Shown here piece after piece: positions 34,216 through 42,346 of a DNA stretch of 64,000 nucleotides; position 1 is the first letter of the stretch; each line of letters opens with the position of its first letter. Position numbers and translations under genes: made by a program. Under the pieces are notes generated by a model. That model searched no databases, was not told where the DNA came from, and saw only the letters and a program-made list of their open reading frames with translations. Origin of the DNA: JBJMQS01 sp045802605 (GTDB lineage Bacteria > Planctomycetota > Planctomycetia > Gemmatales > Gemmataceae); contig JBJMQS010000057.1 of the NCBI GenBank assembly GCA_045802605.1, forward strand, positions 252,912 through 316,911, written 5' to 3'.

Positions 34216-35277
34216 ATGAATTCGACGGTTTCACAAGCTAGTCCCGGGCCACCGCGAGCACTCGTCATCATTCTCCGAGGTTTGTCCGCGTTTTTCATTG
34301 GCCCCTACGGCAACGAATGGGTTCACACACCGACGCTTGATCGCCTAGCCGCGCGGGGTATCGTCTTCGACCAACACTTCGCGACTGATCTCGACCAAGC
34401 CCGAGACCCGACCTCACTGGTCGATCTATTGGTCAAAGCCCCTGAAAATTTGGGTGTTGCGATTGCAAAGGCTTGCAGCGACAGCGCACTTCGAGAACGT
34501 CATTCCCTCTTCGGCGTCCGGAACAACGTTTACGCAGCGATGAAATCGCTTCCGACGGACCGCGCTGCGTGTGCCGTGGTCGGCATCGATTCTCTGCTTC
34601 CTACGTGGGAACCACCCAAAAAGTTCTTGGACTTTTATTTCGGCCCGGCGAGTCGGCATGACGACGAAACCGTTCCGCTGGTGCCTTGGAAAGGTGATCT
34701 GCCACCCGCGATTGACCCGGGCGACGACCGCACGTTGGAACGAATCCACGACACATTTGCAGCCGTGATGTCCGCGGTGGATCGCGGGCTGGCGAAGTTA
34801 CTCGCGGGCTGCCGACAGCGCGGATTTGGGTCCAATGCACTGACCGTCATCACGTCGGACTTGTCATATCCGCTCGGCGAACAAGGACCCGTAGGCTGGA
34901 AGGCGCCAAAGATCTGCGAGAGTATTATTCATCTGCCGTTGATTTTGAGACTGCCGAATAATGAGTACGCCGGGTCGCGGGTGTCTGCTCTTACCGAGCC
35001 CGGAGACTTGGTTGGCACGTTGCAGGGATATTTTTCGAACAAGAGCCATGCGGGATTATGGCCACTAATTCGCAGCGAAGCAAATTCGCTTCGCGACCAT
35101 TTGTCGATTCGTTATGGGGCTGAGGTCGCCGTTCGCACCGCCGATCGCTTGTGTATAGTGCCTCCTGATTCAGAACCCCGATTGTTCATCAAACCCGATG
35201 ATCGATGGGAAACAAATGATGTGGCGTCGAAGCGCGAAGATGAGCGCGATGCATTTGTCAAACTGGCAAAGTCATGA
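34216..35277 (+). CDS. Sulfatase-like protein lacking catalytic residues
   Basis: A 353-residue protein with the frame of the sulfatase/alkaline phosphatase superfamily: RALVIILRGLSAFFIGPYGNEWVHTPTLDRLAARGIVFDQHFA at the N-terminus and VITSDLSYPLGEQGPVGWK...IHLPLILRLPN later. In active sulfatases the first block reads roughly ITIDDLR with metal-binding Asp residues, a C/S-x-P-x-R motif follows, and the later block reads TSDHG. Here these are ILRGLS, no CxPxR, and TSDLS. So it is probably non-catalytic, a binding or scaffold protein. No signal peptide. The ATG at 34216 follows AGGAAAA. Confidence 0.8.
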   Translation: MNSTVSQASPGPPRALVIILRGLSAFFIGPYGNEWVHTPTLDRLAARGIVFDQHFATDLDQARDPTSLVDLLVKAPENLGVAIAKACSDSALRERHSLFGVRNNVYAAMKSLPTDRAACAVVGIDSLLPTWEPPKKFLDFYFGPASRHDDETVPLVPWKGDLPPAIDPGDDRTLERIHDTFAAVMSAVDRGLAKLLAGCRQRGFGSNALTVITSDLSYPLGEQGPVGWKAPKICESIIHLPLILRLPNNEYAGSRVSALTEPGDLVGTLQGYFSNKSHAGLWPLIRSEANSLRDHLSIRYGAEVAVRTADRLCIVPPDSEPRLFIKPDDRWETNDVASKREDERDAFVKLAKS

Positions 35278-35622
35278 CTAGCCCGGTGGCCAAGCGAAAT
35301 CTCGTCCGCCAAGCAAGTGCATGTGCAAGTGCGGCACCGTCTGGCCGGCACGCTCGCGACAATTGATTACCAGACGGTAGCCATCAGCCAAACCGAGATC
35401 GAAAGCCAGTTTTTTTGCGACTAGGTGCATGTGACCTAACAGATTGGAGTCAGTATCCACGATATCGTCGTGCGTGCGAATCTCCTTGCGCGGGATGATA
35501 AGTACATGCGTCGGCGCCTGCGGAGTAATATCACGGAAAGCGACGCACTGATCGTCCTGGTAAACGATGTCGGCCTTCATCTCGCCGTCGATGATCTTCT
35601 TGAAAATGTTGACCGCGAGCAT
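35278..35622 (-). CDS. HIT family protein (histidine-triad nucleotide-binding)
   Basis: A 114-residue HIT-family (HINT-like) purine nucleoside phosphoramidase. N-terminal FKKIIDGEMKADIVYQDDQCVAFRDITPQAPTHVLIIPRK is typical, and the catalytic triad region is GQTVPHLHMHLLGGRDFAWPPG. Length matches. Its stop directly abuts the convergent stop of the sulfatase-like gene, and the start is 77 bp from the divergent RNase HII-like gene. Confidence 0.95.
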   Translation of the reverse strand: MLAVNIFKKIIDGEMKADIVYQDDQCVAFRDITPQAPTHVLIIPRKEIRTHDDIVDTDSNLLGHMHLVAKKLAFDLGLADGYRLVINCRERAGQTVPHLHMHLLGGRDFAWPPG

Positions 35623-35699
35623 TTCAAATCTCCCAACTTCTTTCGACCGTCGCTACAATACCCTTCGCCACAGTGATGGACAACTGCGGGGATTCGTTC

Positions 35700-36647
35700 A
35701 TGGCATGGGTGGTAGGAATCGACGAAGCGGGCTACGGGCCCAATCTCGGGCCGATGGTCCAGTCCGCGGTCGCCATCCGCGTGGCCAAACCCAAAGCCGA
35801 CCTTTGGCACATTTTGCGAACAGTCGCCCGGCGGGCCGCTGAAGATGACGATGGCCGATTGGCCATCGATGACTCCAAAGCCGTTTACCAAGGCCCCGGT
35901 GGGCTCAATCGCCTTGAAGAAGGCGTACTCGCGGCATTCCCGTCCGTCTGGGCAATGTCATTGCATCCGTGGCTTCAATGTGCCTGCGTGACGGGTGCGG
36001 ACGATCTGGCCGCTGAATCTTGGTTTGATCCCACATTTGATCTACCTCTCGTCCTGGAAGCGGATGCAGTCCAGCAATCAATCAACCGCTGGACGGCAGC
36101 TGTCTCAGAAGCTGGCATTCAAGTCGCGCCGCCATGTTGCGCCGTCACGCCCACCCAACGTTTCAACGAGGTCGTCAACAGTCACGGGACCAAAGGAGCG
36201 GCCACGGGCCGCGGCATCATTTCCCTGGTTGCCGCGTGGTATGCGCGGGCCGATGGCGAGCCGCTTCATTTCACGATCGACAAGCTGGGTGGGCGAAACA
36301 CGTATGCCGCGATGATCTCAGCAGCTCTGCCCGAGGGCTGGGTTCACGTCGTCACGGAATCCGCGGACCTCAGCGAATATCGCGTGGAAGGATTGAAGGT
36401 GCCGGTACATATTGTGGTGAAGCCGCGTGCCGAGTCGGATCAGATGCCAGTGGCGCTGGCTTCGATGCTCAGCAAATATTTGCGTGAAGTGTTCATGCGT
36501 CAATTTAACTGTTATTGGTTGAAGCTAGTTCCGGATTTGAAGCCGACAGCCGGCTATCCCGGCGACTCTCGACGCTTCTACGAAGCGATCCATCCGATGT
36601 GCCAACAGTTGGGCATGGCAAAAGACGCCGTCTGGCGCGAACGCTAG
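35700..36647 (+). CDS. RNase HII-like protein, hypothetical
   Basis: A 315-residue protein whose N-terminus VVGIDEAGYGPNLGPMVQSAV matches the RNase HII motif GIDEAGRGPLAGPVV, with the conserved Asp-Glu pair (D8, E9). A second signature, IDDSKAVYQ, resembles the RNase HII D-S-K motif. Later TIDKLGGRNTYAAMI and VVKPRAESDQMPVALASMLSKYLREVFM resemble the RNase H AD..HPxVAxASIxAKV region. About 100 residues longer than typical RNase HII (insert around 95-160). So it is probably an RNase H-fold nuclease of unclear substrate; a second genuine rnhB could exist elsewhere. The ATG at 35700 is chosen. Confidence 0.7.
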   Translation: MAWVVGIDEAGYGPNLGPMVQSAVAIRVAKPKADLWHILRTVARRAAEDDDGRLAIDDSKAVYQGPGGLNRLEEGVLAAFPSVWAMSLHPWLQCACVTGADDLAAESWFDPTFDLPLVLEADAVQQSINRWTAAVSEAGIQVAPPCCAVTPTQRFNEVVNSHGTKGAATGRGIISLVAAWYARADGEPLHFTIDKLGGRNTYAAMISAALPEGWVHVVTESADLSEYRVEGLKVPVHIVVKPRAESDQMPVALASMLSKYLREVFMRQFNCYWLKLVPDLKPTAGYPGDSRRFYEAIHPMCQQLGMAKDAVWRER

Positions 36648-36650
36648 GTC

Positions 36651-36959
36651 CTAAGAGATTTTTTCGACACGGCTATTCTCATCGAGTGAGACACTCGACA
36701 GCTCTCCGTTATCCTTCGTGAAGTGCACCATTGGAACAACGATGTCATCCTCAGGCACTCGTTGCGTCGCTAAGCCGGTCGCAAGAAAATTGAGATTCTG
36801 GTAACTGCCTTCTGCCACTGCATTCCAACTGCGTGAGCCGACACGGACGAGTTGCGTGATGCGAATGCGATCACCAGGATTGAGCGACCGAACAAAGTCC
36901 ATGAGTTCCGCGGACACTCGCTGGGTTGCGGAGGTAATTGTTAAGGCGGGTTGCGTCAC
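36651..36959 (-). CDS. Hypothetical protein
   Basis: A 102-residue soluble protein (ITSATQRVSAELMDFVRSLN, GDRIRITQLVRVGSRSWNAV, DDIVVPMVHFTKDNGELSSV) with a beta-rich pattern. No known domain recognised. It converges with the RNase HII-like gene with a 3-bp gap. The predicted fold and codon use suggest a real protein. Confidence 0.6.
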   Translation of the reverse strand: MTQPALTITSATQRVSAELMDFVRSLNPGDRIRITQLVRVGSRSWNAVAEGSYQNLNFLATGLATQRVPEDDIVVPMVHFTKDNGELSSVSLDENSRVEKIS

Positions 36960-37083
36960 AGTCTTGCTCCCATCGACCTGATCTGACTTATTGTTCCACG
37001 CGCAAGCGTCCAGAATTCGTCTTGCGTAAATAGTGCTGGCTGTTATAGCTCGCCAATTGAATCACTCGGGGGAGGGTTCGACC

Positions 37084-38745
37084 ATGCCGGCGCGCTCACT
37101 GCGATCCGGCTTCGCCTGCGCGATCACCTTGGCCATCGTCGGATGCGTCGGCGGCTCGCGGCATAACACGCGCGAAGCTCCGATTCCCGGCGGCGATCCG
37201 AAGCCGCCACCGCCCTCGTGGATCTCGAAATTCCTCGGTCTCGACCGCCCAATTGAACCCGTCAAGCGGCCCGCCAAGCACACTTCGGACACCGATTTGA
37301 CGGTGGACCCGTTTTTTCCCGGCGGACCCAATGCGCCGAAAACCGAATTTGTTCGACAGCCACTGACGCTCGATATCCAGGCACCGCCAACGGTTGTTTC
37401 CGGACAAGACGTACCGGTGCGTGTCACTCTCAGAAATACGAGCGCGACAGCGCTTTCGGCCGCGAGCCTGAGCCAACAAGTTCCCGATAGCTGTCAATTG
37501 TTGCGCAGCGATCCGCCTGCCACATTGCAGGGCAACCGACTGGTATGGAATCTTCCGGCTATCCCAGCGGGTGCCAGTCAGGACGTAACAGTAATCTACC
37601 GCCCTGCCCGTCCGGGCGTCGTCGCGCTGCGTGCTGACGCGCAGTCCACCGGCGACGTCGCTGGCTCAGCTCAAGCGAGCGTCGATGTGCAAGGGGCCGA
37701 GAGTGTCGGCACTCGCCCGGCGCCAGCTCAACTGGTGTTGCAAGTACGTGGGCCGCAAGAAACCTCGCTCGGTTCCACCGTCACTTATGACGTAAGCCTT
37801 ACGAACCCAGCTCAAGCCGCCGTCAGTCGCGTGAGCCTATCAGCAGAGTTGGATCCGGGGCTCGATCATGAAAGTGGCGCGAGGCGTTTGGAAATTCCCA
37901 TTCCGATGATGGCGGCGGGCGAAACGAAGTCCGTGCAATTGCCGTTGACGGTTCATGCGGCGGGCCAGCTTCACCTCGTCCTCACGGCGACCGGCGAAGG
38001 GGCCGCGACTCGCCGGGAGTGCACGCTGGAGGTCCAGGCAACGCGATTGGAAGTGGGCCTGACAGGGCCAGATCGCGTGATGGTCGGGCAGCCAGCGACC
38101 TGGAACGTCCGAGTCGTCAATCCGGGTGCGGGCACGGCGGAAAACGTCGTCGTCCGGGTGCAACTGCCGGCCGAACTTACCTACCGCGCCGCGACAATGG
38201 GCGGGCAGATCGACCGTGGACAAGTCGTTTGGCAGTTGGGCCGATTGAATTCGCGTGAAGAGCGAAACGTGCAATTCACAGCCATTGCGAATCGACTCTT
38301 GGATCGAACGTCGATGATTGCCACCGCCACGGCAGACCGCACGCCAGAAGTACGAGCAGACCGCTCGGTGGAAGTGTTCGGCTCGCCGGTCCTGAAGGCG
38401 AGCATCCGTGGTTCCGAGTCCGCCGTCGAAGTGGGCAACCGCGTGATTTATGCCGTGGAACTTCGCAACGCGGGCGCGGTACCAGTGCGCGATGTTAATG
38501 TCGCCGTCAACTTTGCCGATCAGCTCAAGCCGCTATTTGGAGCGGGTCCAACGGTAGTCAGAATCGAAGGCACGCGAGTCAGTTGCGGCCGTGTCTCGGA
38601 AATAGCTCCGGGCGATGCCGTCATGTTCCGCATCGAAGCCGAAGGCTTTGTCGCCGGCGACGCTCGCGTCATGGTTGAAGCCACGAGCGCCGGCGGCGAG
38701 CCGCAAAGCCAGAGCGAGACGACGCGGGTGGCGCCCAAACGGTAA
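37084..38745 (+). CDS. DUF11 repeat lipoprotein
   Basis: A 553-residue exported lipoprotein. The signal peptide ends in LAIVGCVGG. After a linker come four or so DUF11/CARDB-type beta-sandwich repeats of about 110-120 residues (for example QAPPTVVSGQDVPVRVTLRN, LQVRGPQETSLGSTVTYDVS, GLTGPDRVMVGQPATWNVRV, SIRGSESAVEVGNRVIYAVE). Such repeats act as surface or periplasmic spacers. The ATG at 37084 follows GGAGGG. A divergent start with the hypothetical 36651-36959 leaves a 124-bp gap. Confidence 0.85.
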   Translation: MPARSLRSGFACAITLAIVGCVGGSRHNTREAPIPGGDPKPPPPSWISKFLGLDRPIEPVKRPAKHTSDTDLTVDPFFPGGPNAPKTEFVRQPLTLDIQAPPTVVSGQDVPVRVTLRNTSATALSAASLSQQVPDSCQLLRSDPPATLQGNRLVWNLPAIPAGASQDVTVIYRPARPGVVALRADAQSTGDVAGSAQASVDVQGAESVGTRPAPAQLVLQVRGPQETSLGSTVTYDVSLTNPAQAAVSRVSLSAELDPGLDHESGARRLEIPIPMMAAGETKSVQLPLTVHAAGQLHLVLTATGEGAATRRECTLEVQATRLEVGLTGPDRVMVGQPATWNVRVVNPGAGTAENVVVRVQLPAELTYRAATMGGQIDRGQVVWQLGRLNSREERNVQFTAIANRLLDRTSMIATATADRTPEVRADRSVEVFGSPVLKASIRGSESAVEVGNRVIYAVELRNAGAVPVRDVNVAVNFADQLKPLFGAGPTVVRIEGTRVSCGRVSEIAPGDAVMFRIEAEGFVAGDARVMVEATSAGGEPQSQSETTRVAPKR

Positions 38746-38752
38746 ACGTCAT

Positions 38753-40315
38753 TTACGTAATGCCGGCCGCAGCCGCGTCCGCGTGACTTCGTTCAAATCG
38801 CTTGCCGATGAAAATAAACGCCACAGCGGCGAATAGTACGACACCGGCAGTGATCCCGAAGAATTCTCCCGGCATCAGAGAGCCACGCTTTTCGATGGGG
38901 TCGATTAGCGATCCACCATAGAACTTAGTCCAACCCATATTCAAGAAGTTCGCGATCGCATTTGTCACCAAGAAGCATGCGGTCACGAAGCTCTTCATGC
39001 TCTTTGGGGCGGCGGCGTAAGCAATATCGAGCATGGTGCCATACAACAGAACTTCGCCAAACGTCAGGACAACGTACGCCATCGCGGGCCACCATACGGA
39101 GACTTTCACCGTCGAAACTTCGACCGACGCGTCGCCCCGCATGACATACTCGGTATGCCCCTGAACGAGGTATCCTGCCACGGACATGATGCCGACCGCG
39201 GCGGCGGTAAGCACGAAGCCCGCCAAAACTTTACGCATCGGCGTGAAAATTCGCATATCTGGGTCGTAATACGCGAACACGAAATTGAAGACCGGAATTA
39301 AAATGATGACGAACAGCGCATTCAAGAACTGCAACTGATCTGGAGTAATTGTCTTTTCAACGAAGGGCAAACGCAGGTCGACATAGTCACGCGTGAAGAG
39401 AATCCAAAGCGTATCGTTATGCTCGTAGCCGAACCAAAATAAAACGACGAGCGCGAAAATGCCGAAGAGCCGACCCAGAGTTTGCCACTGCAAACGGCGT
39501 TGTTCGGGCGTCAACTCGTGACGCTCAACGCGTTCAACAGCGTAGGAAGGTTTGCCAATCGCAAACACGGCCAGGGCTCCGACCATCAACCATGCGGGAA
39601 ACTGAAAGGCGACAGAATACGCCGCGCGAACGACGTCATTTGGTGCGAACTCAACAATATCCTCACCGCGTTGTGCCGCCGCTTCCGCAAGGACGCGTAC
39701 TTCGGGGGTCACATGTGAAAGGATGTACCGATTTCGAATTTCGGGAAGTGCGAGTTGCGAAATCAGCGCCCCGACATTCACAGAGAGATAAAACCACAGA
39801 AATGCCGAGCTGCGAAGACGCTCTTGGTTCGGTCTCTTCTGATCGTAGGTCTGCCCCATCAAAGTGGAGATGTTCGGTTTGATAACGCCGCTACCACATG
39901 CCAGTAGAATCAGTGACCCGAATAACATGACTTGATCCGCGGGCATGCCAAACATCGTCTGTTGCGCTTGACCCGATGCCGCCAACAGAAATTGGCCCGC
40001 GACATATGGGACGGAGAATCCAACAATCGTCCAATACCGGCCGAGCCATCGATCCGCGATGAACCCCCCTGCGAGAGGCAAAAAGTAGCACGCCATTTTG
40101 AATGCGGAGTACGCGGGTCCGGCGTCGGTCGCCGAGATGCGCAGCGCTTGCGTGATGAACAACATCAAAACAGCGCGCATACCGTAATAAGAACTGCGCT
40201 CTGCGAATTCACCCCAGAAGAAAAACCAAATCGCCGGCGGATGGCCCTTCGCCCCAACGACCAACGGTTTAGCCCCGGCTGCGGCGAGGCCGGAGTCTGG
40301 AGTCGGGTCGTCCAT
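38753..40315 (-). CDS. POT-family proton-dependent peptide transporter
   Basis: A 520-residue MFS transporter with about 12-14 membrane segments. The family's proton-coupling motif E-x-x-E-R is present in FFFWGEFAERSSYYGMRAVL, along with the signature GGFIADRWLGRYWTI and FYLSVNVGALISQLALP, which match the PTR2/POT type. It imports di- and tripeptides with protons in known members. Convergent with the DUF11 gene (7-bp gap) and divergent from queG with 85 bp between starts. Confidence 0.92.
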   Translation of the reverse strand: MDDPTPDSGLAAAGAKPLVVGAKGHPPAIWFFFWGEFAERSSYYGMRAVLMLFITQALRISATDAGPAYSAFKMACYFLPLAGGFIADRWLGRYWTIVGFSVPYVAGQFLLAASGQAQQTMFGMPADQVMLFGSLILLACGSGVIKPNISTLMGQTYDQKRPNQERLRSSAFLWFYLSVNVGALISQLALPEIRNRYILSHVTPEVRVLAEAAAQRGEDIVEFAPNDVVRAAYSVAFQFPAWLMVGALAVFAIGKPSYAVERVERHELTPEQRRLQWQTLGRLFGIFALVVLFWFGYEHNDTLWILFTRDYVDLRLPFVEKTITPDQLQFLNALFVIILIPVFNFVFAYYDPDMRIFTPMRKVLAGFVLTAAAVGIMSVAGYLVQGHTEYVMRGDASVEVSTVKVSVWWPAMAYVVLTFGEVLLYGTMLDIAYAAAPKSMKSFVTACFLVTNAIANFLNMGWTKFYGGSLIDPIEKRGSLMPGEFFGITAGVVLFAAVAFIFIGKRFERSHADAAAAGIT

Positions 40316-40400
40316 ATATACCTCGTGGTAAGATGTGGCTTTGCAGGGTTGAACCGGATTCTATTCGCCAACCCGCTCTTCGCAAGCGTGAGTCGAGTGA

Positions 40401-41426
40401 ATGCAGAGTTTGGAAAGTCAGCTCAAACAGTACGCACGGGAAATTCGTTTCTCTCTCGTCGGCATCGCCGCGGCGGGCCCCGCCGACCATTTCGATCGCT
40501 TCGAAGCCTGGCTGGACCAGGGTTATCAAGGCCAAATGGCCTATATGCAGGACCAGGCGGAGGCCCGCCGTCGGCCGGACGCGATCTTGCCGGACGTCCG
40601 AAGCGTGATCATGCTCGGCATGGATGACGATCAGCAAGTCGAATCGCAACCTGGAGATCATCCAATACCCAAACACCCCGCCAAGGTTGCTCGATTCGCC
40701 CGAGGAGGCGACTATCATCAGGTGCTTTGGGATCGCCTTCGACAGATTCAGGTCTGGCTGGAACGCGCAATGCCCGGCTGCCGGACCCGAGGCGTGGCCG
40801 ATAGCGCGCCGCTCTTGGAGCGCGAATTTGCCCGCCGAGCGGGCCTCGGCTGGTTTGGCAAAAACACGATGTTGATCAATAAGCACCGCGGCAGCTTCAT
40901 CTTGCTTGGGGCTGTATTGACCGATGTGAAGTTGAAACCGGACGAAGCTCATGAGCGAGCACATTGCGGCACATGCACGGCTTGCCTGGAAGCTTGCCCG
41001 ACCGATGCGTTTCCCGCGCCCGGAGTGCTCGACGCTCGCAAATGCATCAGTTATCTAAATATCGAAGTCAAAGGGCCAATTCCGGAACAGCATCGTAAGG
41101 ATCTTGGCGACTGGCTTTACGGTTGCGACATCTGCCAGGATGTTTGTCCTTGGAATCGCAAAGCCTACGGCGGGCCGGACGTTTATGAAGCCGAGGAGAT
41201 TCTTGCGCTGACACCTGACGAATACAATCGCCGCTTTCGGCACACCACGATGCACCGTGCGAAACGCCGTGGCCTGGCCCGCAATGCGGCCATCATCCTC
41301 GGCAACACCGGTGACCCCGAGGCACTGTCGGCTCTGCGCAGTGCTTTGAGCGATACCGAGGAGAGCGTCCGCGACGCTGCCGCCTGGGCCATCGAGCAAA
41401 TTGAATCGCGCATTGGTGGCCACTGA
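40401..41426 (+). CDS. queG: Epoxyqueuosine reductase QueG
   Basis: A 341-residue enzyme that reduces epoxyqueuosine to queuosine in tRNA, using cobalamin and two [4Fe-4S] clusters. N-terminal domain VGIAAAGPADHFDRFEAWL...GQMAYM; cobalamin-site segment ADSAPLLEREFARRAGLGWFGKNTMLI; ferredoxin motifs CGTCTACLEACPTDA and CDICQDVCPWN. The C-terminal end carries a HEAT/PBS-type repeat (ALSALRSALSDTEESVRDAAAWAIEQ). Length and motifs fit QueG. Its stop overlaps the next start (TGATG). Confidence 0.95.
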   Translation: MQSLESQLKQYAREIRFSLVGIAAAGPADHFDRFEAWLDQGYQGQMAYMQDQAEARRRPDAILPDVRSVIMLGMDDDQQVESQPGDHPIPKHPAKVARFARGGDYHQVLWDRLRQIQVWLERAMPGCRTRGVADSAPLLEREFARRAGLGWFGKNTMLINKHRGSFILLGAVLTDVKLKPDEAHERAHCGTCTACLEACPTDAFPAPGVLDARKCISYLNIEVKGPIPEQHRKDLGDWLYGCDICQDVCPWNRKAYGGPDVYEAEEILALTPDEYNRRFRHTTMHRAKRRGLARNAAIILGNTGDPEALSALRSALSDTEESVRDAAAWAIEQIESRIGGH

Positions 41427-42127
41427 TGTATCCTCACCGCATCCGTCTCCGAGGCCCCTGGGAGGCGAAGTTCGCGTCAAGCGATGGGCAGAGTGAGGAA
41501 AAGCGGCTGAACTTTCCTTCGACATGGGCGGCGCTTCCCCAAGACCTAAATGGACCTGTCCGTTTGGTGCGCAACTTTGGTCGGCCGCGCGAACTGGACG
41601 AAAACGAACATGTTTGGCTGACTTGGTCAGGTGTTACCGCGACCGCAAGTCTGCAATTCAATTCAGATTTGCTAGGAAATGCGATTTCGCATTCAGGGTC
41701 AGTTGAGGTCACTTCACACATCCGAGAACGGAACGAATTGATCGTCGAGTTTGGATCACCCGGTTCGCCCGGCGCTGGCTTCGGAGACTTTGCCCTGGAA
41801 GTTCGCGGGCCGGTATATATCGAGGGGGCTCGGTTCGTACCGGAGGGTAGCTCGGTCGAAGGCGCCGTTCGAGGTGAACTGGTAAAGAACTTGGAACTTT
41901 ATCTCCTGATGTTTGGCCTAACAGTCCACAGGCAGCTAATTGAGCTCTTGCCCTCGGGGATGGCTTTCTCAATCCCCTGCCCCCGGCCAACGGCTGTGCC
42001 AAAAACCAGGGAATTTCCTCCAATCCGGCTGGAATTGATCGAAGGCTCCAATCTTTGGTGGCGAGTGGATTTGCCGGTCGATTTTGCCTCACCGGATTCC
42101 TCGATTCCTGCGGCAAGTGCGGATTAA
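41426..42127 (+). CDS. Hypothetical protein, galactose-binding-like
   Basis: A 233-residue protein starting in an ATG that overlaps the queG stop (TGATG), so its translation is probably coupled. The N-terminal 130 residues (RIRLRGPWEAKFA, LNFPSTWAALPQDLNGPVRLVRNFGRP, VWLTWSGVTATASLQFNSDLLG, VTSHIRERNELIVEFG) match the layout of the sugar-binding jelly-roll of GH2-type proteins. No catalytic domain follows, and no signal peptide is visible. The C-terminal third is not recognised. The domain assignment is a visual judgement. Confidence 0.65.
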   Translation: MYPHRIRLRGPWEAKFASSDGQSEEKRLNFPSTWAALPQDLNGPVRLVRNFGRPRELDENEHVWLTWSGVTATASLQFNSDLLGNAISHSGSVEVTSHIRERNELIVEFGSPGSPGAGFGDFALEVRGPVYIEGARFVPEGSSVEGAVRGELVKNLELYLLMFGLTVHRQLIELLPSGMAFSIPCPRPTAVPKTREFPPIRLELIEGSNLWWRVDLPVDFASPDSSIPAASAD

Positions 42128-42346
42128 TGCTCGGATTCGACCGCCCGAACCGTCCAATTCCACAGTGTTTGTGGCGTGGCTCCTTGACTGGCACCGAATA
42201 ATCCCCTTAGCCGTCCAACCATACTCGCGGCGTTTCGCCACGCTGGCAAAGTACGCCAAACGGCTCAGTCGTAGCGGCCTCATCGAGCCTACCTAACCGC
42301 CGACATCGACTCCGTTTATCTGTTAGCGCGAATCAGGAGATTTGAG

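Noticed and set aside
35800..35820. TGGCAC...TTGC-like sequence resembling a sigma-54 promoter
   Set aside because: The spacing is too short for the -24/-12 consensus and it lies inside a coding sequence.
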